DNA of 56,165 nucleotides, from positions 1 through 56,165 of IMG/VR virus record IMGVR_UViG_3300032116_010423; one strand, given 5' to 3'. Shown here piece after piece: positions 1 to 7,740 of the stretch (within the stretch, counting starts at the first letter, position 1; each line of letters opens with the position of its first letter). The translations under genes were made by a program, and so were the position numbers. The notes beneath the pieces are model-generated. The model saw nothing but the letters and a program-made list of their open reading frames with translations, had not been told where the DNA came from and made no database searches. This DNA is from a virus.

Positions 1-49
1 CGGTGATACGATAATCAACTAATTCCATCCATTCTTTTACTGTAAGCAT
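1..49 (-). CDS. N-terminus of a small phage protein, cut by window edge
   Basis: An ATG at 47-49 is preceded by AAGGAAC, a good ribosome binding site, and the frame stays open to the window edge. The visible start is MLTVKEWMELVDYRIT. I recall similar small conserved proteins in marine T4-like phages but cannot give a function. The 3' part is missing. Confidence 0.55.
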   Translation of the reverse strand, partial: MLTVKEWMELVDYRIT

Positions 50-103
50 TTTTGTTCCTTATTGTTTACTGATGTTTCATTATAAATGATGTTATCTCTT
101 TTG

Positions 104-397
104 TCAAACATCTGTTCGTTCATTCTTTTTTACTAATTCTTGTTCGCATTGTGCAATGGAGGCGTCAAGCATAGCAGTTGTGATTTCTTTGGGATTCATT
201 CCAAAATGTAGTTTAATCATGTCTACTCCCTGCCCGCGACTGATCATATCACGCAACATGGGATTCAATGCTAGACAACATTCTCGCACAATCAATTCGG
301 CGAACTTTTCTGGGTCAAACCCTATCAACTTCATTGCGGCTTTGTTAATTTCATCGTAGCCAGCGACTTTGGCTAGGGTCTTAATTCGTTCATTCAT
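104..397 (-). CDS. small phage protein, MNERI/FAELIVREC family, copy 1
   Basis: 97 residues. It shares with the next gene an N-terminal MNERI, a central FAELIVREC and a later IK-x-HFG block, so the two are tandem paralogues. The start overlaps the upstream stop as ATGA, which indicates translational coupling. Short proteins with this FAELIVREC core are common in T4-like marine phages. No function is known to me. Confidence 0.75.
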   Translation of the reverse strand: MNERIKTLAKVAGYDEINKAAMKLIGFDPEKFAELIVRECCLALNPMLRDMISRGQGVDMIKLHFGMNPKEITTAMLDASIAQCEQELVKKNERTDV

Positions 398-576
398 TCT
401 TCAACTCCAAAATGCTGTTTAATCTGTGCCCTAGCATCGTCATACCCATGTAGATATAAATTAGACATACATTCCCGAACAATCAACTCGGCGAACTTTG
501 TTGAGTTAAACCAAGCAGGTCCATACTGACGAGGCTCCCAACATTGGATTTCAAGTTCTTGAATTCGTTCGTTCAT
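394..576 (-). CDS. small phage protein, MNERI/FAELIVREC family, copy 2
   Basis: 60 residues, shorter paralogue of the 104-397 gene, with MNERI, KFAELIVREC and IKQHFGVEE blocks. It overlaps both neighbours by 4 nt (ATGA), so 573-977, this gene and 104-397 form one coupled operon. Function unknown. Confidence 0.75.
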   Translation of the reverse strand: MNERIQELEIQCWEPRQYGPAWFNSTKFAELIVRECMSNLYLHGYDDARAQIKQHFGVEE

Positions 577-977
577 TCTTCAATCGCCCTACGAAAAATA
601 ATTTCTTGCCGAGCAAATGCATCCTGTTCCCAGGGCATATCTAAATATTTTGTTTTGTTGCTATAACGCTTGCCGGCCCACGTATAACCATTTTTGACAC
701 TTTTTAGTATGCCCTTGGCCATTTGACGGACATGCACCATTTCATGTGCTAGTGTAAACCCAATTTCTTTAAGATTACGATGTGGCTTAACTACAACAAT
801 ATAAGAGTCTAACACGTCAACAGGAATAGTTGATCCCATATTAGCTGTTCCGTCATCTTCAATTTGGATTATAACAGCCTTACGACTTGAATCCAAACCA
901 AGTTGTGTAATCAAACTAGGAAGAATAGCTTCTACAAACTTTTTATTTCGTTTACTACCGCTGACTTTGAATTCCAT
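573..977 (-). CDS. SprT-like zinc metallopeptidase, copy 1
   Basis: 134 residues. An HEMVH (HExxH) zinc motif lies near residue 79, followed by RQMAKG and a PWEQDAFAR segment near the C-terminus. The 6682-7200 gene has the same order (HEMVHVKQYATGE then SPWEIEAFGRE), so they are paralogues. HExxH gives two zinc ligands and the catalytic Glu. Family resemblance suggests a SprT/WSS1-like or phage-specific peptidase, substrate unknown. It heads an operon driven by the promoter at 1006-1034. Confidence 0.7.
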   Translation of the reverse strand: MEFKVSGSKRNKKFVEAILPSLITQLGLDSSRKAVIIQIEDDGTANMGSTIPVDVLDSYIVVVKPHRNLKEIGFTLAHEMVHVRQMAKGILKSVKNGYTWAGKRYSNKTKYLDMPWEQDAFARQEIIFRRAIEE

Positions 978-1005
978 AGGATTCTTTCTGTGTTGCTATT
1001 TGTGT

Positions 1006-1034
1006 ATTATAGCACAAAAGAAAAGGGTCGTCAA
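1006..1034 (-). promoter_or_regulatory. sigma70 promoter whose -35 lies in a terminator loop
   Basis: TTGACG (1029-1034), 17-bp spacer, TATAAT (1006-1011), reading toward 573-977. The -35 box is the loop of the terminator at 1017-1047 that ends the upstream unit, so termination and re-initiation share the same bases. Confidence 0.75.
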
Positions 1035-1047
1035 GACCCTTTTCTTT
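1017..1047 (-). terminator. rho-independent terminator after the 1057-1251 gene
   Basis: GGGTC/GACCC core stem extended by AAAA/TTTT pairs, 5-nt loop, followed by a T-rich run on the minus strand. Confidence 0.75.
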
Positions 1048-1056
1048 ATACAGACA

Positions 1057-1251
1057 TTACGTAGTTTTATTTTCGTCTTTCTGCTGTATCATAACGCTGG
1101 GGGGATATGATTCAAATGTCCATATCTTTACTGGTTTCCAATATTTATGGATCATATTGTTTATAGCGATGGTTCCTGCTACAACAATAACAAATCCTAA
1201 CATTATTAAAATACTTCCTGCTAAAAATACAGCCGCTTGATTCATATCCAT
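1057..1251 (-). CDS. small single-span membrane protein
   Basis: 64 residues with one long hydrophobic segment (about residues 8-32) and a charged C-terminal tail. It sits 2 nt after the prohibitin-like lipoprotein stop side, in the same operon (2692 to 1057). Topology suggests an inner-membrane partner of that lipoprotein. No family recognised. Confidence 0.6.
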   Translation of the reverse strand: MDMNQAAVFLAGSILIMLGFVIVVAGTIAINNMIHKYWKPVKIWTFESYPPSVMIQQKDENKTT

Positions 1252-1253
1252 AA

Positions 1254-2048
1254 TTATTTGTTCATCATTAATGCATTAAAGTTACTGGGCACAACAATGG
1301 TCTGTACCTGTCCGTTCTTAATACCTTCACTGATGTTCAACATGGCCTGTGCCTGCATGAACTGAATACTTGCACCTGAGTTGTTGGCTAGTGCTGCCAT
1401 TCTACGGCTTTCGGCTTCAGCAGTCTTAACTTCAACTTCCTTCTGCTTCAATTCGTTCTTGCTTCGAACCAATGCGTTAGCACTTTCAACAACACTGTCT
1501 GCTGGCACAACGTTACGAATCAGCACTTGGCTAATCATAATACTGCCGTCCAACTTTTCGTCTGCTAGGTTTCGAACAATTTCTTCCTGGATGAACTTTT
1601 CCATTTCACCGCGGTTGTCTGCCATATCCAGTGCTTCGTACTTACGTGCGGCCTTGTAGATAGCATTACGAGCATTCTGAACAATGTAGTTGTACATCAC
1701 ATAGGTGTCGCCTTTGAACTCTGCGTGAAATGCTCTATTCTTTGTAGCGTACAGTTCAGACACTTGTTGTGGATTGATGTTGTAAACAACCACAGCATCC
1801 AAGTCTTTCATTGTTGAGTTGTCTTTGGCCACTGGAGTCATATTCTCTAGTGTAACATTAACATCCTTGATTGGAAATGTTAGCACATCACCAATCAACA
1901 CTTGATTGAACGAGCCGGGCAACAGCTCACCTGGCTGTACCTGTTTGTCAAATCCAACTCGTACACCAACTTCACCAGTTTCGATACGAGTACATCCAGT
2001 AGCAAGAACTGCGGCGGCAAGAACTGCAAGAGTAAAAATACGTTTCAT
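1254..2048 (-). CDS. SPFH/prohibitin-like lipoprotein
   Basis: 264 residues. A signal peptide ends in a lipobox (LATGC, Cys19), followed by a band-7/SPFH domain (about 22-190) opening TGEVGVRVGF and then an Ala/Glu/Lys-rich coiled coil (about 190-235). SPFH proteins assemble into membrane rings and often regulate proteases such as FtsH. Prohibitin-like genes are known in T4-like phages. Oddity: a lipobox would place the domain on the periplasmic side, whereas bacterial HflK/C are anchored by a TM helix. Small membrane proteins flank it on both sides. Confidence 0.85.
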   Translation of the reverse strand: MKRIFTLAVLAAAVLATGCTRIETGEVGVRVGFDKQVQPGELLPGSFNQVLIGDVLTFPIKDVNVTLENMTPVAKDNSTMKDLDAVVVYNINPQQVSELYATKNRAFHAEFKGDTYVMYNYIVQNARNAIYKAARKYEALDMADNRGEMEKFIQEEIVRNLADEKLDGSIMISQVLIRNVVPADSVVESANALVRSKNELKQKEVEVKTAEAESRRMAALANNSGASIQFMQAQAMLNISEGIKNGQVQTIVVPSNFNALMMNK

Positions 2049-2057
2049 TGTGTTTCC

Positions 2058-2234
2058 TTAGAATAAAATTACGATTACCATCATCACTAGAACAGCTAGT
2101 AATGCGACAATTGTACTGTATGCTACAGTTTTTGTCAAGGCCCATTTCTCTTTTCCTGACATTGATCTTACAGCAGTAATGCCAAAATAGAAAATAAAAG
2201 ATAAGATGATAAATGATAGAACAATTTTTGCCAT
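2058..2234 (-). CDS. small two-span membrane protein
   Basis: 58 residues: ATG at 2232-2234, stop TAA at 2058-2060. Two hydrophobic helices (about 4-20 and 36-58) flank a basic loop SMSGKEKWALTK. The start overlaps the upstream stop by one base (TAATG), supporting real coupled translation. Function unknown; possibly an accessory of the SPFH lipoprotein downstream. Confidence 0.7.
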   Translation of the reverse strand: MAKIVLSFIILSFIFYFGITAVRSMSGKEKWALTKTVAYSTIVALLAVLVMMVIVILF

Positions 2235-2692
2235 TAGTGATTTTCCTTTGTTAAATTTGCAACCAATAAAAATTTTTCAAATGCCTTGCGCACAGCATGA
2301 TTTGTCATTAATTTGTCTGCCTCTTCCTGCATGGCTTTGACCCCAGCTTCGGCAGCATCTCGAGCAGAACCATGTGAAAACATGAAACGAAATTCTTCCG
2401 GCACGTCAGAAATAAATTCTTTCCATTTGCGTTGAGTGTGTTCGTCTATCTCTCTGCTCATTGGGCGTAGTTCTGTAGCTTCCTGTATCTTACGACAGAT
2501 AGCATCTTCAGCAACACGCCCAGCGGCAATCATAGCCGCATAGTTTGGATCAATGTTAAAACGTCTACTGCCACCGCCTGGGTAAACGGACACTAAATGA
2601 TCACCTTTGGGAAACGCATCTAATAGTTCGTTGTCGTATTCTGATACAGCTTCGTACTTGCGTCCAATTTTTTTATAGAAAATAACTTTCAT
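2234..2692 (-). CDS. conserved-looking phage protein, unknown function
   Basis: 152 soluble residues with a YPGGGSRRFNID segment near 37-48 and a helical C-terminal half (RDAAEAGVKAMQEEADKL). No catalytic motif seen. Coupled by TAATG to the next gene. Confidence 0.65.
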   Translation of the reverse strand: MKVIFYKKIGRKYEAVSEYDNELLDAFPKGDHLVSVYPGGGSRRFNIDPNYAAMIAAGRVAEDAICRKIQEATELRPMSREIDEHTQRKWKEFISDVPEEFRFMFSHGSARDAAEAGVKAMQEEADKLMTNHAVRKAFEKFLLVANLTKENH

Positions 2693-2950
2693 TTAAGAGA
2701 CCCACCGTAAAATAAACATTGTAGCATCTTTAGAATCTTGAAACAACCACACTAAGCCCATTGTCTCAAAAGGTCCTTTGACATTTTTCTCAACCCAAGT
2801 GTCAAGAACTTGCCCTGTTTCTTGTGTCATTGGTTTGAGCACAATTTTAGTCCAACCTAATTCAATCAACATTTCGGATAAGATATGAAAGTCTATCTCG
2901 TCGGACATTCGCTTACCAGCCCGATTAATGATATCTTGTTCTATGTTCAT
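2693..2950 (-). CDS. small phage protein, unknown
   Basis: About 85 residues. I chose the ATG at 2948-2950 because it overlaps the upstream TGA as ATGA; a GTG two codons earlier is also possible. The C-terminus (ATMFILRWVS) resembles that of the next gene (LTHFILKWT), so the two may be distant paralogues. Function unknown. Confidence 0.65.
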   Translation of the reverse strand: MNIEQDIINRAGKRMSDEIDFHILSEMLIELGWTKIVLKPMTQETGQVLDTWVEKNVKGPFETMGLVWLFQDSKDATMFILRWVS

Positions 2951-3180
2951 GTCCACTTTAATATAAAATGCGTTAGAGTTTTGTCATCTGATATTTCAAC
3001 TGTCATACCCTGCGTTTGTGCTTTTGGATTATGTCTGCACCATTCTACAAGAGCATCAGCATGTTCTATCCAGTATGCTAAATCAGTTAAAACTATTATG
3101 TGTTTTTCTGTACCGGTAAGAGAAGAATCGGCCACTATGAACCGATTCTTCTTCCAGTCAGCAAAGATATCTTCGCTCAC
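2947..3180 (-). CDS. small phage protein, unknown
   Basis: About 77 residues from GTG at 3178-3180 (MSEDIFADWKKNRF). A TTG at 3190-3192 would overlap the upstream stop and add four residues. Central LTDLAYWIEHADALVEWC and C-terminal HFILKWT segments. Same operon as its neighbours; no function recognised. Confidence 0.6.
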   Translation of the reverse strand: MSEDIFADWKKNRFIVADSSLTGTEKHIIVLTDLAYWIEHADALVEWCRHNPKAQTQGMTVEISDDKTLTHFILKWT

Positions 3181-3181
3181 G

Positions 3182-4039
3182 TTAGACTTCAATTATGATG
3201 TTTGGATTCCAACCTGTGTCTTCGCTGTAACCATCGTTTTCATAACCACGTGGGTTACACACAATTCGTGTTTCGCCAATCATATAATCAAACGGATGAT
3301 GAGTATGTCCGTGTGTCCACAGTTTGACTTGTGGATGATCCAAAATGAACTCACTCAAATCACTGTGATATGCACCGTTCATCAAAAACTCACTTGCATA
3401 TGTAGGGTGTATGCTTTGCAAACTAGGACTATGATGTCCAACTACTACACAGCGTTTGTCTTTGTGTTCGCTAAGAATATGCTTAACATACTGAAGCGTT
3501 TCACGGTGACGAATAACTGTGTCAGCAGGTTTTAACGGAGTGAATCCTCTTTCATCGTTTTTAATGATGCGGAAATCGTTCATCATATCACGCACAGCAT
3601 GCAGAGTCAACGGATCATGCTTGTTCATGTCAGTCCACAAAGTTCCGCCGACAAACACAACATCGTCAATAACTTTAACATCACGCTCTAAGAAGTAGAC
3701 ATTAGGAAACTTAGCACACTCATCTCTGAGGTACTGAATACCTTTAACCCACTTGCCATGATAGAACTCATGATTACCTGCAATATAGATTACATGTGGA
3801 AACAAGTTGCTCATCCGCTTTAAGAAATCACGGAAGGTGGCTACTCGTTGTTGCTTGCGACCAAGGTCAGCAAACGCACCATGACTATAAGGATTGAAAT
3901 CAAAGTTTGGATGGTCGTGCAGATCCTCAGCAACCATAATGTCGCCTGAGAGAATCAGAACATCAGCATTGTCTGCGTTCTTAATATCGTAGCAATCAGA
4001 AAACTCTAAATGCAGATCTGATACAACTGTAATTTTCAT
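3182..4039 (-). CDS. calcineurin-like metallophosphoesterase
   Basis: 285 residues with the full five-block metallophosphatase signature: SDLHLEF (D8, H10), LSGDI (about 30-34), IAGNHEFYHG (about 96-105), VVVGHHSP (about 195-202) and THGHTHHPF (about 243-251). These bind a two-metal centre that cleaves phosphate esters. Substrate unknown; phage members may act on nucleotides or nucleic-acid ends. It starts 2 nt after the 4042-4866 gene, so it is probably co-transcribed from the 4899-4927 promoter. Confidence 0.9.
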   Translation of the reverse strand: MKITVVSDLHLEFSDCYDIKNADNADVLILSGDIMVAEDLHDHPNFDFNPYSHGAFADLGRKQQRVATFRDFLKRMSNLFPHVIYIAGNHEFYHGKWVKGIQYLRDECAKFPNVYFLERDVKVIDDVVFVGGTLWTDMNKHDPLTLHAVRDMMNDFRIIKNDERGFTPLKPADTVIRHRETLQYVKHILSEHKDKRCVVVGHHSPSLQSIHPTYASEFLMNGAYHSDLSEFILDHPQVKLWTHGHTHHPFDYMIGETRIVCNPRGYENDGYSEDTGWNPNIIIEV

Positions 4040-4041
4040 TG

Positions 4042-4866
4042 TTATACTTTATATAATTTAACGTGATTAAGCCTAGTCTCAGGAACTTCAAAAGTTCTAT
4101 TTTTTCCGTGTCCTTTAACTTTGGCTTTAAACTTCTTTCTTTCGTCAACTGCGTGTTCGTACTTGTTCATAAAGCTAACTAGGTTACCCATATAGTCAGC
4201 AACATAGTTATAGCTCTGCCATTGCTCTGAATAGAATCGGCTAAGAATCTTCATTACACCTTCAATGGAATCGCCTTCTTTGCCTATGTCTTGACTAGCA
4301 TGATATTCTGTACGCAACAGCTTCTTAAATTTATTTTCTTCAACTTCGCGCTTTACCAATTCTGGAACATAGGATAAGACACCTAGTTTTCCGCCGTCCA
4401 CTTCGTCCAAATTAACTGCATCAAATACATCTTTCTGGAAGCCAGTGAGTTGATTGCCAATAACACCTAGAGTATAGCGTCTAAAATGTTTAAGAGCAAT
4501 GTCTACATTTTCATAGTCATCTTCTGTTACTGTTAACGGAATATGGTCTGGTGGAATCCACTGCGAAGGTTCAGCGTAATGAAATTTTACCAGTTCTTTA
4601 TTTGCAAAACGAGTCTTGTTCTCAGGTTCGTTAAAACGTTCAGTAACTTTAACATAGCCACTGTTTCTAGCCTGAGCCGCAAATGCCACAGCTAGTACTT
4701 CCTGAGTTTTGAACATTTTTTTCTTTAGGGGCTGTACTCGAGTCTTAGGCCTAGTAAGAGCTTCGTCTTCTTCGTCAGCAAGCTCGTAAGCCATTTCCAT
4801 ATACTTGAATTGTTTTTTGCTCATTGCGCCCCAATCAAGATCGTTTGGGTCAGGAAGTTTGCTCAT
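4042..4866 (-). CDS. phage protein of unknown function
   Basis: 274 residues, charged at the N-terminus (DLDWGAMSKKQFKYMEMAYE, basic stretch near 48-53), then a mixed helical body ending RLNHVKLYKV. No motif recognised. It has its own consensus promoter just upstream and follows the HNH-like and DGQHR-like genes, with which it may form a functional set. Confidence 0.65.
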   Translation of the reverse strand: MSKLPDPNDLDWGAMSKKQFKYMEMAYELADEEDEALTRPKTRVQPLKKKMFKTQEVLAVAFAAQARNSGYVKVTERFNEPENKTRFANKELVKFHYAEPSQWIPPDHIPLTVTEDDYENVDIALKHFRRYTLGVIGNQLTGFQKDVFDAVNLDEVDGGKLGVLSYVPELVKREVEENKFKKLLRTEYHASQDIGKEGDSIEGVMKILSRFYSEQWQSYNYVADYMGNLVSFMNKYEHAVDERKKFKAKVKGHGKNRTFEVPETRLNHVKLYKV

Positions 4867-4898
4867 AGTATGCCTCTCAATGCCTAAGTAATGTGTAT

Positions 4899-4927
4899 AT
4901 TATATACTCAAATATGTTAGCTGTCAA
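4899..4927 (-). promoter_or_regulatory. consensus sigma70 promoter
   Basis: Perfect TTGACA (4922-4927), 17-bp spacer, perfect TATAAT (4899-4904). Expected start near 4892, leaving a leader of about 25 nt with a GAGAGG ribosome site before the ATG at 4866. Confidence 0.85.
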
Positions 4928-4928
4928 G

Positions 4929-5423
4929 TTATTTTTTGAAAAGATTGCCCACTGTTGGACTTACTGCTTCCCACATGTTTTTGGTAAAGTTTCTTTTCAT
5001 AAAATTTTGGATAGCACTAATGTACTGCAAATTATTTGGATGATTAATTTGTTCATCAGTCCAGCCCAATTGTTTAGCTTCGTCTCGACTAACAATATGA
5101 TCATGCTGAGGTTCGTGAAACAGTTTATCAATGCCATCTTCTTTAACTACTTTGTTTTCACCTTTACCAAAGTCAAACAATCTGTAAACACCAACTCCGT
5201 CCGTCCAACCGTCTAGAGTTTTAGCATACATCAGCTGAGCCTCTGCATCTGACCAACGATACTTGAGTCTAAGATCTTGAACTTTGACCCATTTAAGATC
5301 TTTGCGTTTTGCAAATTCAGAATAAATTCTGTCGCTGATGTATGTAGCTTCACACAACCCTTTGAAGGGATTCTGCTTGCGTTCCTCAATCAGAGCATTG
5401 ACTTTTGTATAGTCATTGCACAT
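4929..5423 (-). CDS. HNH-endonuclease-like protein
   Basis: 164 residues. The C-terminal half contains HDHIVSRDEAKQLGW followed by NHPNNLQYISAIQNFMKRN. This fits the DH...N...NLQ...N-x-x-K layout of HNH nucleases without zinc-ribbon cysteines. The N-terminal half (TYISDRIYSEFAKRKD, RWSDAEAQLMYAKTLDGW) is helical. It overlaps the DGQHR-like gene by one base (TAATG), so the two are made together. Assignment rests on motif reading only. Confidence 0.5.
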   Translation of the reverse strand: MCNDYTKVNALIEERKQNPFKGLCEATYISDRIYSEFAKRKDLKWVKVQDLRLKYRWSDAEAQLMYAKTLDGWTDGVGVYRLFDFGKGENKVVKEDGIDKLFHEPQHDHIVSRDEAKQLGWTDEQINHPNNLQYISAIQNFMKRNFTKNMWEAVSPTVGNLFKK

Positions 5424-6622
5424 TAAACAAGGTCCAATTCAAACTCAAACTTTTCTTCAGTCCACTGTGGCTCATTCCAGTTCCAGGTTACAGGGCCACC
5501 GTAGGCTTCGCAGAGCTGTCGAATACCTTCAGCAATCACCATAGGCTCAAAACGGATAGAATTGATTTCGTTATCTTCTTTGCACTTCTTTTTAATTTGA
5601 TCGTGCAGTTTGTTACCATGATTGTCTTTGGGCAACCAAGTTTTAATTGCCTGCTGAATAGCATAGTCCATTAGCATAGGATTAATAGTGTTATCCTGCG
5701 CTTTAAGAAACTCCATCAGCCCCCAGCTATTAGCAGTTTGAAATGTGCTGGTAGGGAACATCACAGCATTTAGCTCAATAGCACGAGTAGAAATGCTAGG
5801 GCCGTAGTCTTTCCAGTACTTGACCATGTTACCAATACCTGTTAGCACCTTGCTGTTAATGCTTACTTCTTTGTCACCCTTTTCAACTACAATAATATCG
5901 TTGCGTTGAAACACATCATTCATGTCCATGCATAGTTGGTCTTCAGGATCAACAGAGAACTTAGCCTGTACGCTTGCTTCGCCTCGTTGCACACGAATAC
6001 GAAACTTGTCAAAGTCAGAACATTGCAGACTATTAATATTGATAGCCGCATATTGTTGAACGTCCCAGTATTCGTCGTCACTTAGGATGTAGTTAAGAGG
6101 AACTTCTTCAATTCCAAAAAACATACATGCTAGTGTACGGTGTTGGGCATCATTAACAAAGATGCGTCCTTGCGAATCTTTTCGCCCCACACCTGGAAAT
6201 ACTAGTCCGGGTTCAAATTGAAACACTAGATCAACAAGAATGTGTTTCAGAAAAATATCTCTTTGTTTTTCTGCGTTCTTGTATAGTTCTTCAACTTTAG
6301 TTAGCCCGCCAAAGTAATTTAATGGTGGAGTATTATGAATACTGCTTGCATTCAGTAGACTGTTTAATTCGGGCAAGTCAATTCCACGCAACGGATTGTT
6401 TGATCCAAGATTTGATAGCACACGGAAGCACTCCACTAACATGTCTTCAAAGCTAGGAGTTTTACCTAGTCTACGAGTACTAATATAAACGGGGATGTGT
6501 TTGATACGCTCTTCTTTTTCTTTGAAAGAGAGCGAGTTCCATTGAACGCGATCTTTTTTGGGACCAAGTAGTTTGAAAAGATCTTGTCCAAAAAGATCAG
6601 TTACTTTTTTTGGGTAAGCCAT
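5423..6622 (-). CDS. DGQHR/ParB-like domain protein
   Basis: 399 residues. A FVNDAQHRTLACMFFGIEEVPL segment near 175 matches the DGQHR-type core (here NDAQHR) found in DndB-like and ParB/Srx-fold proteins. That core is followed by QQYAAININ, typical of the helix after it. Such domains occur in DNA-modification-linked proteins and some nucleases. First gene of a unit with 4929-5423. Role in the phage unknown: host DNA attack, self-protection or partitioning are all open. Confidence 0.6.
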   Translation of the reverse strand: MAYPKKVTDLFGQDLFKLLGPKKDRVQWNSLSFKEKEERIKHIPVYISTRRLGKTPSFEDMLVECFRVLSNLGSNNPLRGIDLPELNSLLNASSIHNTPPLNYFGGLTKVEELYKNAEKQRDIFLKHILVDLVFQFEPGLVFPGVGRKDSQGRIFVNDAQHRTLACMFFGIEEVPLNYILSDDEYWDVQQYAAININSLQCSDFDKFRIRVQRGEASVQAKFSVDPEDQLCMDMNDVFQRNDIIVVEKGDKEVSINSKVLTGIGNMVKYWKDYGPSISTRAIELNAVMFPTSTFQTANSWGLMEFLKAQDNTINPMLMDYAIQQAIKTWLPKDNHGNKLHDQIKKKCKEDNEINSIRFEPMVIAEGIRQLCEAYGGPVTWNWNEPQWTEEKFEFELDLV

Positions 6623-6656
6623 GTGTTGCCTTTAGTAGTTGCCTATAACAGTACAT

Positions 6657-6685
6657 ATTATAGTATCAATCTAAACGGCAGTCAA
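6657..6685 (-). promoter_or_regulatory. sigma70 promoter for the DGQHR-like/HNH-like pair
   Basis: TTGACT (6680-6685), 17-bp spacer, TATAAT (6657-6662), about 35 nt before the ATG at 6622. The -35 overlaps the end of the upstream metallopeptidase gene. Confidence 0.8.
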
Positions 6686-7200
6686 CCTTTAATATATTCT
6701 ATCTCTTCAGAAGTTATATCGTCGTCTACGTGACGTGTGTCAAAAATGATGTTTTTGGTATGACCTCTAGAATCGATCCATCTGGTATACAATCCGGGTT
6801 CACGTCCAAATGCTTCAATTTCCCACGGACTATCCCAATAGTCAAATTCGTCTGGGTAAAGTGTGCCTTGGAATTTGGTAAAACGGGCAGGACGGCTCAT
6901 GTATTTCATTTCACCTGTTGCATACTGTTTTACATGTACCATTTCATGGCATATGGTTCTAAGTTTTTTGCTTAATTTTAATGAGTTGTTAACTCTAATA
7001 AGGAACTCTTTTGGGCGGGATTCTTCATCAACATACTCGCAATCGCCATCATACTGATTGTCAAGATCTTTAATAAATTCTATACGGATCAACAAACCGT
7101 CTGCAAGGCGCTTGCTCATGAGCATTTCTGCGCAGAAGCGAGTCAAATCCTTAACGATTTTTTGGGTTTTTCGTGTACTTCCTTTGGTGTAGATCTGCAT
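6682..7200 (-). CDS. SprT-like zinc metallopeptidase, copy 2
   Basis: 172 residues. ICHEMVHVKQYATGEM (zinc motif HEMVH near residue 84) and a later DSPWEIEAFGREPGLY. Paralogue of 573-977 with a longer middle and a C-terminal acidic tail. A TAAATAC box lies about 35 nt upstream and a GGAG ribosome site precedes the start. Probably a small phage peptidase; target unknown. Confidence 0.7.
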   Translation of the reverse strand: MQIYTKGSTRKTQKIVKDLTRFCAEMLMSKRLADGLLIRIEFIKDLDNQYDGDCEYVDEESRPKEFLIRVNNSLKLSKKLRTICHEMVHVKQYATGEMKYMSRPARFTKFQGTLYPDEFDYWDSPWEIEAFGREPGLYTRWIDSRGHTKNIIFDTRHVDDDITSEEIEYIKG

Positions 7201-7295
7201 GGTACTTCTCCAAAACAGTAGAACTATTCACTACTGTATTTACACTTTACACGAAAAAAATTAACAGTCAAGTTTATCGGAGTTAAAACCCAATA

Positions 7296-7517
7296 TTATA
7301 TACGGAATGAAATACGTCCTTTGGATAGATCGTATGAGCTCATTTCTACTTTTACACGATCTCCTGCTACTAATCGGATTTTGTTTTGACGCATACGTCC
7401 GCTGGTGTAGCAGACAATCATGCTTTTGTTCACATCTAATAGTACGTTAAATGTTTGATTTGGTAAAACCTCTACTATTTCGCCCTCAACTTCTAGTAGA
7501 TCGTCATTCTTTGGCAT
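7296..7517 (-). CDS. infA: translation initiation factor IF-1
   Basis: 73 residues, the normal IF-1 length. It matches IF-1 across its length: VEGEIVEVLPNQTFNVLL at the start of the S1-like OB fold, SGRMRQNKIRLVAGDRVKVE in the middle and the signature YDLSKGRISFRI at the C-terminus. IF-1 binds the 30S A site and assists start selection. It overlaps the upstream AbrB-like gene by 14 nt, so both are translated from one mRNA. IF-1 genes are very rare in phages; this copy is intact and could shift initiation toward phage mRNAs. Confidence 0.93.
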   Translation of the reverse strand: MPKNDDLLEVEGEIVEVLPNQTFNVLLDVNKSMIVCYTSGRMRQNKIRLVAGDRVKVEMSSYDLSKGRISFRI

Positions 7518-7725
7518 CTGTTTCTTTTGCCTTTTCTATAATAATAGTGCCCTGATCACCCCATAAAACTTTTACTCGATCGCCAGGTGCTAGCCCTATA
7601 GCATTAGATACTTCTTCAGGAATTTTCATTAGACAGTTCTCAGGATCTGTGGGAATGTCCTCAAAAATATCCTCTGCTTTAAATACCCAGCGTTTAGCTT
7701 CTTTTTCTTCCATTTTTTTCTCCAT
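7504..7725 (-). CDS. AbrB/MazE-like small DNA-binding protein
   Basis: 73 residues with a SpoVT/AbrB-type swapped-hairpin pattern: LMKIPEEVSNAIGLAPGDRVKVLWGD, then GTIIIEKA. Such proteins are transition-state regulators or antitoxins. No toxin partner is adjacent; the next gene is IF-1, which overlaps it. It could autoregulate the IF-1 unit (inference). Confidence 0.65.
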   Translation of the reverse strand: MEKKMEEKEAKRWVFKAEDIFEDIPTDPENCLMKIPEEVSNAIGLAPGDRVKVLWGDQGTIIIEKAKETDAKE

Positions 7726-7740
7726 GATTAAGTACTTATA

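Noticed and set aside
2885-3535. 216-codon plus-strand ORF
   Set aside because: It runs antisense to three well-supported minus-strand genes, including the metallophosphoesterase motifs, and has Cys/Val-rich shadow composition.
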